Below the pieces are notes generated by a model. It was not told the origin of the DNA and did not search any database. It worked only from the letters and a program-made list of their open reading frames with translations. A stretch of 64,000 nucleotides of DNA from assembly GCA_934364795.1 (NCBI GenBank), contig CAKRMK010000010.1, positions 1-64,000 on the forward strand, read 5' to 3'. Shown one piece after another: positions 45,722 to 54,527 of the stretch. The position numbers and the translations under genes are program-made. How positions within the stretch are numbered: position 1 is the stretch's first letter; every line of letters begins with the position of its first letter. The DNA is from an uncultured Blautia sp. (GTDB lineage Bacteria; Bacillota; Clostridia; Lachnospirales; Lachnospiraceae).

Positions 45722-46597
45722 ATGAAAAAACAAGCTTTCCCAATTATACTTGCAGCAGCCCTTGGTGCCGTAGCACTAAGCGGTGGAAATCTTTTTACCG
45801 GAGCATCTGGTATATGCAGTTTCGAGGGAGACGGATTTTCCCCTTTCTCTGCAGTTACTGTCCATGCACAAACTACGGATGACTATGAATTTCTGCCCAG
45901 GGTTTATGATGAAGCAGACTTGCTTACAGATGATGAAGAATCAGAGCTTTTAGACAGGCTGGATTCTTTAAGTGAAGAATATTATTTTGATGTTGCAGTT
46001 GCAACGGTTCAGTCCACAGATGGCGTGGCAATGAATAAATTTACCGATACCTTCTATGACGATAATTATTATGGACTTGGCGATGACTATGACGGTATTT
46101 TGTTCATGGTCAGCATAGGTGACAGAGAATGGCACATTACCACCCACGGCTATGGTATGACTGTCTTTAACCAGGATGGGCTTGATTATCTGAAGGAAAA
46201 AGTAACACCAGAACTGAAGGATGAGGATTTTGCCGGAGCCTTCAATGTATTTGCCGATCAGTGCGAGCTTTTCCTTGCACAGGCAGAAACTGGAACCCCT
46301 TATGACGCCTCCACCCTTCCTACAGAGCCCTTATCCCTTATGTGGATCCCTATCTCTATTGCAATTGGGTTTGCCCTTGCTCTTTTGTGCACTATGGGAA
46401 TGCGGGCACAGCTGAAATCTGTCCGCAACCAGGACAGCGCAGTAGACTACGTAAGAAGCGGCAGCATGAACGTAACAAGATCCAATGATATTTTCCTGTA
46501 TCATACTGTCACACGTACAGAAAGGCCCAAAGAAAGTGACAGCTCCTCCACCGGAGGCTCGGACAGCAGCCATGGCGGTACAGGCGGAAGCTTCTAA
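45722..46597 (+). CDS. TPM-domain membrane protein (YdjH/YgcG-like)
   Basis: About 291 residues from ATG at 45722, preceded by AAGGAGGTG. A signal peptide (KQAFPIILAAALGAVALSGG) leads to an extracytoplasmic TPM domain (about 60-195; VYDEADLLTDDEESELLDRL and DREWHITTHGYGM). One membrane helix follows (LSLMWIPISIAIGFALALLCTM), then a cytoplasmic tail ending in a Ser/Gly-rich SDSSHGGTGGSF. This is the architecture of Bacillus YdjH. It closes the cluster before a strong terminator. Confidence 0.82.
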   Translation: MKKQAFPIILAAALGAVALSGGNLFTGASGICSFEGDGFSPFSAVTVHAQTTDDYEFLPRVYDEADLLTDDEESELLDRLDSLSEEYYFDVAVATVQSTDGVAMNKFTDTFYDDNYYGLGDDYDGILFMVSIGDREWHITTHGYGMTVFNQDGLDYLKEKVTPELKDEDFAGAFNVFADQCELFLAQAETGTPYDASTLPTEPLSLMWIPISIAIGFALALLCTMGMRAQLKSVRNQDSAVDYVRSGSMNVTRSNDIFLYHTVTRTERPKESDSSSTGGSDSSHGGTGGSF

Positions 46598-46625
46598 ACT
46601 ATATTGCCCAATTACACAAGAAAGA

Positions 46626-46671
46626 ATCCTGCCCCCGGAAAATTTCATACCGGGGGCAGGGATTTTTTTAT
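46626..46671 (+). terminator. Terminator of the YdjGHI-like cluster
   Basis: CCTGCCCCCGG pairs with CCGGGGGCAGG, followed by GATTTTTTTAT. Confidence 0.9.
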
Positions 46672-46711
46672 CTTGCGCCTCTTAAGTAAGACGTCTTTTT
46701 TACATTTCTAA

Positions 46712-47731
46712 TTAGAATGTCTTTGCAACTTCGCGAAGAATCTTCTGGCTTGCCAGCGGAATACGTCCCAGTCCGTCAGGACCAACATTCAGCAAATAGT
46801 TGATTCCCATTCCGTTCAGTTTTTTCTTATTTGCAGCAATCTCCTCTGCGCTCTTCCAATGCTGGTCACGTGCACAGAAGCCCCAGGAATCGTTCATTGT
46901 TGCAGCAGTCTCGTACAAGCCATATGGTGACGGTTTAAATCCGTCAATGCCATTCATAAGAGCCGGGTCCAGCTCTACATTCTCCGGCATGGAATCCGGG
47001 ATTTCATTGTCTCCAAGAGACACATAATCATATGCACCATTTCCAAGACGGGAATTGATCAGGCAGTCTGGCTGATATTTCTTAATCGCGTCAAATAATG
47101 CACGGCTCTGCTTTTCCTTTAAAGTCATCGGCATATCAAACCAGATCAGGCAAAGCTCTCCATAGTTGCGAAGAATTTCTTCAACCTGTGGGTAAATCTT
47201 ATTTTCAAAGCAAATGTCAAAATTCTTATTTGCTGTATCTTTAAAATCCCAGCTGTTTTCCCATGTTACGCCCTGGCTTGGAATATGGTTGGACAGATAT
47301 CCGCCACCGTTTGGATCATGCCAGTCAAGATCCTGTGAATAGTAAAGTCCCATTTTCAGACCATGTTTGTAGCAGGCTTCTCCGATTTCCGCAACTACGT
47401 CGCGTCCGAAAGGAGTTGCATCTACAACATTATATTTATCAACTTTTGAATGGAACATTGCAAATCCGTCATGATGTTTACTTGTAACTACAAAATATTT
47501 CATTCCACAGTCTTTTGCAAGCTTTACCCACTCTTCTGCGTTAAAGAACACCGGGTTAAAAGCCTGTGCAAGTTTTCCATACTCTGCATTGGGAATTGCA
47601 AGATGTGCCTGGATCCACTCTGCGTAAACTCCGCTGTAGCGATCCTTATACTCGCCAGCCAGCAAAGAATACAGCCCCCAGTGTACCATCATACCGTACT
47701 GTGCTTCCTTAAACCATTTTCTCATATCCAT
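46712..47731 (-). CDS. Alpha-L-fucosidase, GH29
   Basis: About 339 residues from ATG at 47731, which has AGGAGG 9 bases upstream. GH29 landmarks are VHWGLYS (16-22), TSKHHDGFAMF (83-93) and GLYYSQDLDWHDP. The likely nucleophile is Asp199 in CLIWFDMP. No signal peptide and no C-terminal sandwich or binding domain is present, so it is a short cytoplasmic enzyme acting on imported fucosides. It stands alone; no transporter or fucose-use genes are adjacent. Other specificities in the family cannot be excluded. Confidence 0.88.
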   Translation of the reverse strand: MDMRKWFKEAQYGMMVHWGLYSLLAGEYKDRYSGVYAEWIQAHLAIPNAEYGKLAQAFNPVFFNAEEWVKLAKDCGMKYFVVTSKHHDGFAMFHSKVDKYNVVDATPFGRDVVAEIGEACYKHGLKMGLYYSQDLDWHDPNGGGYLSNHIPSQGVTWENSWDFKDTANKNFDICFENKIYPQVEEILRNYGELCLIWFDMPMTLKEKQSRALFDAIKKYQPDCLINSRLGNGAYDYVSLGDNEIPDSMPENVELDPALMNGIDGFKPSPYGLYETAATMNDSWGFCARDQHWKSAEEIAANKKKLNGMGINYLLNVGPDGLGRIPLASQKILREVAKTF

Positions 47732-47886
47732 ACCAAAAATCCTCCTCATTTGAAATAATAATGCTACTGTCAGCTTTGCCGTACGCACCCCTTACATTTT
47801 AAGTATAAAATAAAAAAAAATATATACAAGGAACAAAATTCACACAGAGGCAAACCTTTTTTCTTTTTCTATATTTTCTGCTACAT

Positions 47887-47936
47887 AAAAACCGCAGCCT
47901 TCAAAGATTTTTCTTCAAAAAGCTGCGTTTTTTTAA
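47887..47936 (-). terminator. Terminator of uraA
   Basis: CGCAGCCTTCAAA and TTTGAAG...GCTGCG-type pairing gives a hairpin with a TTTTTA run on the minus strand (and TTTTTTT on the plus strand). Confidence 0.6.
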
Positions 47937-47971
47937 GTATTCAATTTTTTTACGTAATTCTTTTCATTCTG

Positions 47972-48012
47972 CTTCAAAGTATGTCTGAAAAAAGCTTTCT
48001 GAAAGATAGGCG
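47972..48012 (+). repeat. MITE left-end fragment G
   Basis: GTCTGAAAAAAGCTTTCTG then AAAGATAGGCG resembles the left 30 bases of the MITE-like element. The rest is absent. Confidence 0.35.
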
Positions 48013-48028
48013 TATTTTCAGCATATTT

Positions 48029-49381
48029 TCAGTCGTCTTCCATTTCTTCCTTCTTAACAGTCTCAAATACATAATCATTTCCCGGAAGAATTGCATTCAG
48101 CAGGATTCCAACAATTGCAGCCAGCGCAAGTCCTGTAAGAGTAATATGTGCGCCTGCAATGGTAAAGGTAAGACCATCAGATACACCAAGTCCGCAAACC
48201 AGAATAACGGCTGTAATAACCAGGTTACGGGAACGTGTCAGGTCAACCTTATTTTCTACAACATTACGAACACCAACTGCAGAAATCATTCCATAAAGGA
48301 TAAAGCTGATTCCACCGATGATTGCTGACGGAAGGGAACTGATCACCTCTGCCATCTTAGGAATAAAGCTAAGGATTACCGCATAAATAGCTGCCAGACG
48401 GATAACCTTTGGATCATATACACGGCTAAGTGCAAGAACACTGGTGTTTTCACCATAAGTTGTATTCGCCGGTCCACCGATCAGTGCAGAAAGTGAGGTT
48501 GCAAGTCCGTCTCCAAGAAGTGTGCGGTGAAGTCCCGGATCCTCAATAAAGTTACGGTCAACAGTTGCGGAAATAGCTGAAATATCACCAATATGCTCCA
48601 TCATGGAAGCAATTGCGATAGGTGCCATTGCAAGGATTGCAGTAAGATCAAATTTGCACAGGAAAAATTTGGGAACACCAACGATTGGTGCGCTTGCAAC
48701 TCCTGCAAAGCTTAAAATTGCACTTCCATCTGCATTTGTAAAACCAATTGCATTCATAATCAGAGCAGCCACATAAGAAACAATAATTCCCATCAGAATT
48801 GGAATGATACGGAACATTCCAACACCCCAGATATTAAAGAAAATAACAGTAGCCAGTGCGATCAGTGCAAGAACCCAGTTCTGGGATGCATTGCTGATAG
48901 CAGACGGTGCAAGGCTAAGTCCGATACAGATAATAATCGGTCCGGTTACAACAGGCGGCAGATAACGCATAACACGTTTTACACCAATTACTTTTACAAT
49001 CAGTGCAAGAACCAGATACAGAAGTCCTGCTACAAAAACTCCTCCACATGCATATGGAAGCTTCTCTCCATAAGACATGTTGGCAAAAATTCCGGTATCA
49101 AGCTCTGCCACTGTAGCGAAACCGCCCAGAAATGCAAAAGATGAACCAAGGAATGCAGGTACCTTCATCCTGGTAAGTACGTGGAACAGAAGTGTTCCAA
49201 ATCCGGCGCAGAACAAAGTTACCTGAATAGATAAGCCTTCGCCGTGAAAATAATTGTTTACCAAAATCGGAACCAGAATGGTGGCACCAAACATGGCAAA
49301 CATATGCTGAAGTCCCAGGATCAGCATTTGTGGAATTCCAAGCTTCTTGGCATCGTAAATGCCTTCTACTCTGAATTTCAT
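48029..49381 (-). CDS. uraA: Uracil permease
   Basis: A 450-residue nucleobase:cation symporter-2 protein from ATG at 49381 (AAGGAGGAG upstream; the frame is open to 49477). About 14 hydrophobic segments are present. Signature stretches are PAFLGSSFAFLGG in helix 3, MEHIGDISAIS with the substrate-binding glutamate, and GGPANTTYGENTSVLALS in helix 10. These point to uracil rather than xanthine or urate. It is divergent from upp, and the two form a uracil salvage pair. Confidence 0.95.
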   Translation of the reverse strand: MKFRVEGIYDAKKLGIPQMLILGLQHMFAMFGATILVPILVNNYFHGEGLSIQVTLFCAGFGTLLFHVLTRMKVPAFLGSSFAFLGGFATVAELDTGIFANMSYGEKLPYACGGVFVAGLLYLVLALIVKVIGVKRVMRYLPPVVTGPIIICIGLSLAPSAISNASQNWVLALIALATVIFFNIWGVGMFRIIPILMGIIVSYVAALIMNAIGFTNADGSAILSFAGVASAPIVGVPKFFLCKFDLTAILAMAPIAIASMMEHIGDISAISATVDRNFIEDPGLHRTLLGDGLATSLSALIGGPANTTYGENTSVLALSRVYDPKVIRLAAIYAVILSFIPKMAEVISSLPSAIIGGISFILYGMISAVGVRNVVENKVDLTRSRNLVITAVILVCGLGVSDGLTFTIAGAHITLTGLALAAIVGILLNAILPGNDYVFETVKKEEMEDD

Positions 49382-49407
49382 AATAAAACTCCTCCTTTTT
49401 CCCCTGT

Positions 49408-49478
49408 AACAGTATGAGACATACTGTTGCTGCTTATACTGTAAACAGTAATCTTGGTATATTGCTGTGAACAGCAAT
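49408..49478 (-). promoter_or_regulatory. Three hairpins in the uraA leader
   Basis: Three palindromes lie in tandem: AACAGTAT/ATACTGTT (49408-49428), TACTGT/ACAGTA (49437-49450) and ATTGCTGT/ACAGCAAT (49461-49478). They fall between the uraA promoter and its ribosome site. They share ACAGYA halves. They could be repressor operators or RNA hairpins; they do not match the PyrR-binding loop consensus. Confidence 0.55.
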
Positions 49479-49490
49479 CAATCTTGCTAT

Positions 49491-49551
49491 AGTATAAGGT
49501 ATACGACAAGTTTTTACAATTATTGACTTTCTAAAAAAAGTGCGGTATCAT
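49491..49551. promoter_or_regulatory. Divergent promoters for uraA and upp
   Basis: For upp (plus): TTGACT (49523-49528), 17 bases, TATCAT (49546-49551). For uraA (minus): TTGTAA (49519-49514), 17 bases, TATACT (49496-49491). The -35 boxes lie only 3 bases apart, so binding at one promoter may affect the other. Confidence 0.65.
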
Positions 49552-49629
49552 TTTACCAGTATTCCCAAAGAGTAAATTGTTATTGCGTGTTGCAGTGACA
49601 ATATCCAACACACTACGGAGGTTTCTATC

Positions 49630-50277
49630 ATGTCAAATTTTTCAGATATGAAAAATGTTTATATCATGGATCACCCGCTGATCCAGCACAAGATTTCCCT
49701 TCTTCGTAACAAGGAAACCGGAACTAATGAGTTTCGTAAACTGATCGAAGAAATCGCAGTACTTATGGGATTCGAAGCACTTCGCGACCTTCCTCTTGAG
49801 GACGTTGAAGTTGAGACTCCTATTGAAACCTGCATGACACCTATGATTTCCGGCAAGAAGCTGGCTGTTGTTCCAGTACTCCGTGCAGGCCTTGGAATGG
49901 TGAATGGTATCACCACTTTAGTTCCATCTGCCAAGATCGGACACATCGGACTTTACCGTGATCCTGTAACTCATGAGCCTCATGAGTATTACTGCAAGCT
50001 TCCGGATCCTATTGACCAGCGTCTTATCGTTATGGTTGACCCTATGCTGGCTACAGGTGGATCTGCAATCGCCGCTGTTAATTACATTAAACAACACGGT
50101 GGCAAGAGCATCAAGTGCATGTTCGTTATCGCTGCTCCAGAGGGTCTGAAACGTCTCCACGAAGTTCATCCTGACGTACAGATCTATGTAGGTCATCTTG
50201 ACAGAGAGCTGAATGACCGTGCTTATATCTGCCCGGGACTTGGCGATGCAGGAGACAGAATATTCGGTACCAAATAA
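49630..50277 (+). CDS. upp: Uracil phosphoribosyltransferase
   Basis: A 215-residue enzyme that turns uracil and PRPP into UMP. The PRPP loop is [17 protein letters not shown]. The uracil-binding C-terminal motif is [21 protein letters not shown] lies 9 bases before the ATG. It is divergent from uraA and completes uracil uptake and salvage. Confidence 0.97.
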   Translation: MSNFSDMKNVYIMDHPLIQHKISLLRNKETGTNEFRKLIEEIAVLMGFEALRDLPLEDVEVETPIETCMTPMISGKKLAVVPVLRAGLGMVNGITTLVPSAKIGHIGLYRDPVTHEPHEYYCKLPDPIDQRLIVMVDPMLATGGSAIAAVNYIKQHGGKSIKCMFVIAAPEGLKRLHEVHPDVQIYVGHLDRELNDRAYICPGLGDAGDRIFGTK

Positions 50278-50293
50278 ATCCAGGTTTTAGTGT

Positions 50294-50336
50294 TAGAGTG
50301 TGCACATTATGCAAATGATTTTGTAAACATGCTCTA
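50294..50336 (+). repeat. Minimal MITE remnant H
   Basis: A 43-bp remnant keeps TA-GAGTGTG on the left and AATGATTTTGTAAACATGCTC-TA on the right (shown in two parts: AATGATTTTG, TAAACATGCTC). Only the two inverted ends remain. Confidence 0.5.
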
Positions 50337-50359
50337 CAACATATTCAAACATGATTTCA

Positions 50360-50403
50360 GGACTGGAAAATGTCAGCATACACATTTTCCAGCCCTGTTT
50401 TTA
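50360..50403 (+). terminator. Terminator of upp
   Basis: CTGGAAAATGT pairs with ACATTTTCCAG, followed by CCCTGTTTTT. Confidence 0.85.
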
Positions 50404-50413
50404 TTTTCACAAA

Positions 50414-51190
50414 TCACACGCGAAATAACAGTTTTTTCGCATTTTCTTCTGTAACCGCAATCACTTCTTCCGCCGTAATTCCCTTAATCTGTGCCAGAGC
50501 TTCCGCCACATATGGCAAGTTTAAAGAAGAATTTCGTTTTCCACGGTTTGGTTCCGGTGACATATAAGGACAGTCTGTTTCCAGAACAATCTGGGAAAGT
50601 GGTGCAATGGCTGCGACTTCTTTTAATTTTTTCGCATTTTTGAAGGTAAGCACACCGCCAATTCCAAGATAAAGTCCCATTTTCAGATATTCTGCCGCAA
50701 TCTCTTTACTGTAAGAAAAACAATGGATAATTCCACCAGACATATCTTTTTTCATATATTCCCGCACAATTTCCAGAGTATCCTCTGCTGCATCCCGGCT
50801 GTGGATCATAAACGGTAACTTTTCTTCCCTGGCAATGTCCATCTGTGCACGGAACATTTCCTGCTGACGTTTATGCTCTTTTTCCTCTTTGTGCCAGTAA
50901 TAATCCAGCCCGATTTCCCCAATGGCAACCATTTTCTCCATGTGAGAAAGTCTGCGGATCTCATCCAGAGTATCCTGTGTCATAATTTCCGCATCATCAG
51001 GATGAACCCCGACAGCACCATAAACAAACGGATAAGCTTCCATCAGCTTTAAAGTGCCATCAAACCCTCCTGCTGAAGCACACACATTTACAATACAGCC
51101 CACGCCTCCATCTTTCATAGATGCAAGAAGCTGATCCCTGTCCTCATCAAATGCCTCATCATCATAATGTGCATGTGTATCAAAAATCAT
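50414..51190 (-). CDS. tatD: TatD-family 3'-5' DNase
   Basis: A 258-residue TIM-barrel metal-dependent nuclease. Metal ligands appear in FDTHAHYDD (4-12), GEIGLDYYW (Glu), MIHSRDA, IIHCFSY and ETDCPYM. TatD proteins act in DNA repair and fragment digestion. The start is an ATG with a GGAGTT-type site close to the upstream moaB gene, so tatD, moaB and perhaps moaC are one operon. Confidence 0.93.
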   Translation of the reverse strand: MIFDTHAHYDDEAFDEDRDQLLASMKDGGVGCIVNVCASAGGFDGTLKLMEAYPFVYGAVGVHPDDAEIMTQDTLDEIRRLSHMEKMVAIGEIGLDYYWHKEEKEHKRQQEMFRAQMDIAREEKLPFMIHSRDAAEDTLEIVREYMKKDMSGGIIHCFSYSKEIAAEYLKMGLYLGIGGVLTFKNAKKLKEVAAIAPLSQIVLETDCPYMSPEPNRGKRNSSLNLPYVAEALAQIKGITAEEVIAVTEENAKKLLFRV

Positions 51191-51219
51191 AGTTTAACTC
51201 CTGTTCTCTTGCTGAAACT

Positions 51220-51708
51220 TTACCGTGCACAGTTTCCTGTTTCTCCTGTCATGATCTCAATTCCATGGCCAAGTGCTCCAATAATATATTCCAGGCTTTC
51301 CTTTACTGCCTTTGGGCTTCCCGGAAGATTGATGATCAAAGTCTTTTTTCGGATTCCAGCTGTAGCACGGCTTAGCATTGCCCGGCTGGTGATGGTCATG
51401 CTATACGCACGAATTGCCTCCGGGATTCCCGGAACTTTCCGTTCTGTAATATCTTCTGTTGCTTCCGGCATAACATCTCTGGGTGAAAAGCCGGTCCCAC
51501 CTGTAGTCAGAATCAGTTCTGCCAGATTTTCATCTGCAATCTGCGCCATTCTTCTGGAAAGCATGAAGCGGTCATCTGGAAGAATATCCATAGACACTAC
51601 CTGGTACCCTTCCCGTTCCACAATTTCTTTAATGGTGGGACCACTTAAATCTTCCCTTTTTCCCTGATATCCCATATCACTGGAAGTTATAATTGCTACT
51701 CTTTTCAT
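51220..51708 (-). CDS. moaB: MogA/MoaB-family molybdopterin protein
   Basis: A 162-residue protein of the MoaB/Mog family. The signature TTGGTGFSPRDVMPEAT includes the substrate-binding glycines and Asp; NLPGSPKAVKESLEYI follows. It adenylates molybdopterin if MogA-like; MoaB-like roles are less clear. It lies next to moaC, so a molybdenum-cofactor role is likely, although no other moa/moe genes are in the window. Confidence 0.9.
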   Translation of the reverse strand: MKRVAIITSSDMGYQGKREDLSGPTIKEIVEREGYQVVSMDILPDDRFMLSRRMAQIADENLAELILTTGGTGFSPRDVMPEATEDITERKVPGIPEAIRAYSMTITSRAMLSRATAGIRKKTLIINLPGSPKAVKESLEYIIGALGHGIEIMTGETGNCAR

Positions 51709-51771
51709 AGTTCTCCTTATACAGGCAGCTTTATTTTCAATTATGCTGCCTTTTAAGCTGCTTTTTTACAC

Positions 51772-52257
51772 TTATTTTCCATCAAACCGGAAAACTCCGC
51801 TTTTTCCACCAATCTTTTCAATGAGATGAATGTCTGTCATTACCATATGCTTATCAATGGCTTTGCACATATCATAAATGGTAAGCAGTGCCACCTGAAC
51901 ACCGGTAAGGGCCTCCATTTCCACTCCTGTCTTTCCATCTGTTTTCACAGTGCAGAATGTACGGATAACGCCTTCTTCTTTTTCCAGTTTAAAATCTATG
52001 TTACATTTTGTAACAGATAACGGATGGCACATAGGTAACAAATCAGAAGTGTGTTTTACTGCCATAATTCCTGCAACTCTGGCAACACCAAGAACATCCC
52101 CTTTTGCCACTGTTCCTGCTTCTACCCGTTCCATGATCTGCGGCCCTACTAAAATAGAACCTGTGGCCAGTGCAGTTCTATGTGTCACCGGCTTATCTGA
52201 AACATCCACCATAACAGCATTACCATTTTCATCAAAGTGAGTTAATTTATTTTCCAT
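51772..52257 (-). CDS. moaC: Cyclic pyranopterin monophosphate synthase
   Basis: A 161-residue MoaC. Conserved features are [30 protein letters not shown] with the active-site histidines, the [23 protein letters not shown] block (read as two adjacent motifs) and the catalytic lysine region IGGKSG. It acts with MoaA to make cPMP from GTP. It precedes moaB by 63 bases, which contain a weak GGCAGC/GCTGCC hairpin. Confidence 0.96.
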   Translation of the reverse strand: MENKLTHFDENGNAVMVDVSDKPVTHRTALATGSILVGPQIMERVEAGTVAKGDVLGVARVAGIMAVKHTSDLLPMCHPLSVTKCNIDFKLEKEEGVIRTFCTVKTDGKTGVEMEALTGVQVALLTIYDMCKAIDKHMVMTDIHLIEKIGGKSGVFRFDGK

Positions 52258-52282
52258 AATTTTTTCCTGCTTTTTATAACAT

Positions 52283-52320
52283 AAAACCAGAAACAGAACG
52301 GATTCCTGTTTCTGGTTTTA
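52283..52320 (-). terminator. Terminator of metG
   Basis: AAAACCAGAAACAG (52283-52296) pairs perfectly with CTGTTTCTGGTTTT (52306-52319). The 14-bp stem ends in TTTT on both strands and lies between metG and moaC. Confidence 0.75.
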
Positions 52321-52342
52321 ACCTTGCTTTCTACGATAGCCT

Positions 52343-52410
52343 CTTTCGAGCACTCAAACAAACAATTACACAATTTTGTTGGAAATTTTCCCGGATAAAA
52401 GTACCGTAAT
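52343..52410 (+). repeat. Degraded MITE left half
   Basis: CGAGCACTCAAACAAACAAT and CACAATTTTGTTGGAAATTT, then CCCGGATAAAAGTACCGTA follow the left half of the MITE reference with many changes. It abuts the metG stop codon. Confidence 0.4.
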
Positions 52411-54368
52411 TAGCAGATTTCAGATCCTGCCGGCATATTTTTCTCCGGGCTGACTACGCAAACGTTTCCATCTGCATCCTCTGCACAAAGGATCATACCC
52501 TCACTTAAAATTCCTGCAAGTTTGGCAGGCTTTAAGTTGGTTACTACCATAACCTTCTTTCCAACCATTTCTTCTGGTGTATAATAAGCCTTGATTCCGG
52601 ATACAATCTGACGTACCTGGCTTCCGATCTTAACCTGTGAGCAAAGAAGTTTTTTGGATTTCTTTACTGCTTCGCAGGCAATAACTTCACCAACCTGGAA
52701 CTGAAGCTTTGCAAAATCATCAAATGTAATCTCTGGTTTTGCTTCAATATCTACAACCTTTTCTTCCGGCTGCTCTTCTTTTTTCTCTTCTTTTGGAGGA
52801 TGAAGCTCATTTACTTTCTCCATAACCTCTTTAATGTCCATACGTGCAAAAAGGATTTCCGGCTTTTCTGTTACTTTATTTCCTGACGGATACAGGCCAA
52901 ATGTCTTAAGATCTTCAAGAGTTCTCTCGGATGCATTTAACTGTGCAAGGATTCTCTTCGTGGTGTCCGGCATAAAGGACTCAAGAAGAGTGGTACCTAT
53001 ACAGATACCCTCAACCAGATTGTAAAGAACAGTTGCAAGACGATCCTGTTTGGACTCATCTTTGGCAAGTGCCCATGGCATTGTCTCATCAATATATTTA
53101 TTGCAGCGTTTGAAAATTGTAAATACTTCTGTGATAGCATCTGCAACACGAAGTTTTTCCATTTTTGCATCTACCTTTGCAGGTACGGAAAGAATAAAAT
53201 TCTTCAGATCATCGTCAACTGGCTCAGTAACACCCTTATTCTCCACTACACCGCCAAAATATTTATTGGACATGGAAATAGTACGGTTTACAAGGTTTCC
53301 AAGAGTATTTGCCAGCTCGGAATTCATACGCTCTACCATCAGCTCCCAGGTAATCACACCATCGTTATCAAATGGCATTTCGTGAAGTACGAAATAACGG
53401 ACAGCATCTACGCCAAAGAAGTCAACCAGCTCGTCTGCATAGATAACATTTCCTTTGGATTTACTCATCTTGCCATCACCCTGAAGCAGCCACGGATGTC
53501 CAAATACCTGCTTCGGAAGAGGCAGATCCAGCGACATCAGGAAAATAGGCCAGTAAATTGTATGGAAACGAATAATATCTTTTCCAATAAGATGAAGGTC
53601 TGCCGGCCACATTTTGTTAAACAGTTCTGTGTTATCTCCGTCGCAGTCATAGCCAATTCCTGTAATATAGTTGGTCAGTGCATCCAGCCATACATATACA
53701 ACATGTTTCGGATCAAAGTCTACCGGAATTCCCCATTTGAAAGAGGTTCTGGAAACACACAGATCCTGAAGTCCCGGAAGAAGGAAGTTGTTCATCATTT
53801 CATTCTTACGGGATTCTGGCTGGATAAATTCCGGATGTGTTTTAATATGCTCAATAAGACGGTCTGCATATTTGCTCATTTTGAAGAAATATGCCTCTTC
53901 TTTTGCCGGTACGCATGGACGTCCGCAGTCCGGACATTTGCCGTCTACAAGCTGGGATTCTGTAAAGAAGGATTCACATGGAGTACAGTACATTCCCTCA
54001 TACTCTCCCTTGTAAATATCTCCCTTTGCATACATTTTCTTGAAGATCTTCTGAACCTGTTTCTCATGGTCTGCATCTGTAGTACGGATGAATTTATCAT
54101 AAGATGTATTCATCAGATCCCAGATATTTTTGATCTGGCCGGAAACATTGTCAACGAATTCCTTTGGTGTAATTCCGGCTTCTTCTGCCTTCAGCTCGAT
54201 TTTCTGTCCATGCTCATCAGTTCCGGTCTGGAAAAATACATCGTAGCCCTGCTGTCTTTTATAACGTGCAATGGCATCTGCAAGAACAGCCTCATAGGTA
54301 TTACCGATGTGAGGTTTACCTGATGTGTAGGCAATGGCTGTAGTAATATAATATTTTGGTTTGCTCAT
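52410..54368 (-). CDS. metG: Methionyl-tRNA synthetase
   Basis: About 652 residues from ATG at 54368 (AGGAGG upstream; the longer frame to 54446 lies inside the leader). The class I signatures are KPHIGNT (HIGH) and KMSKSKGN (KMSKS). A zinc knuckle is visible in CTPCESFF...CPDCGRPC. The C-terminal domain (about 545-652, FDDFAKLQFQVGEVIACEAV) is the EMAP-II/Trbp111-like tRNA-binding module used for dimerization. Expression is controlled by a T-box leader, with further hairpins between T-box and start codon. Confidence 0.98.
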   Translation of the reverse strand: MSKPKYYITTAIAYTSGKPHIGNTYEAVLADAIARYKRQQGYDVFFQTGTDEHGQKIELKAEEAGITPKEFVDNVSGQIKNIWDLMNTSYDKFIRTTDADHEKQVQKIFKKMYAKGDIYKGEYEGMYCTPCESFFTESQLVDGKCPDCGRPCVPAKEEAYFFKMSKYADRLIEHIKTHPEFIQPESRKNEMMNNFLLPGLQDLCVSRTSFKWGIPVDFDPKHVVYVWLDALTNYITGIGYDCDGDNTELFNKMWPADLHLIGKDIIRFHTIYWPIFLMSLDLPLPKQVFGHPWLLQGDGKMSKSKGNVIYADELVDFFGVDAVRYFVLHEMPFDNDGVITWELMVERMNSELANTLGNLVNRTISMSNKYFGGVVENKGVTEPVDDDLKNFILSVPAKVDAKMEKLRVADAITEVFTIFKRCNKYIDETMPWALAKDESKQDRLATVLYNLVEGICIGTTLLESFMPDTTKRILAQLNASERTLEDLKTFGLYPSGNKVTEKPEILFARMDIKEVMEKVNELHPPKEEKKEEQPEEKVVDIEAKPEITFDDFAKLQFQVGEVIACEAVKKSKKLLCSQVKIGSQVRQIVSGIKAYYTPEEMVGKKVMVVTNLKPAKLAGILSEGMILCAEDADGNVCVVSPEKNMPAGSEIC

Positions 54369-54389
54369 TTTTCTCCTCCTGTTACTCTT

Positions 54390-54490
54390 AAAAAGAATCC
54401 TGCTTTGCAAGATTCTCCGCCTGCGGCGGGTCGCCTCGGGCGACATATACCTTTCCGCCGCAGTGTGATCCTGCCCGGTAGGGCTTTTTA
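54390..54490 (-). promoter_or_regulatory. Second structured block between T-box and metG
   Basis: On the minus strand CTGCGGCGG pairs with CCGCCGCAG and encloses TGTCGCC/GGCGACC. This is followed by AGAATCTTGC-AAA-GCAGGATTCT and TTTTTA, a second terminator-like hairpin (54390-54416) just ahead of the ribosome site. This GC-rich block is unusual for a T-box gene and could be a second attenuator or an inserted palindromic repeat. Confidence 0.5.
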
Positions 54491-54527
54491 TGTAATAGGA
54501 GATTCCAACGGAATTTCCTATTACATA
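54489..54527 (-). repeat. 12-bp stem hairpin after T-box terminator
   Basis: TATGTAATAGGA (54489-54500) and TCCTATTACATA (54516-54527) form a perfect 12-bp stem directly next to the T-box terminator T-run. Confidence 0.55.

Noticed and set aside
53382..54323. 313-codon open frame antisense to metG
   Set aside because: Entirely inside metG on the other strand, no ribosome site or domain.
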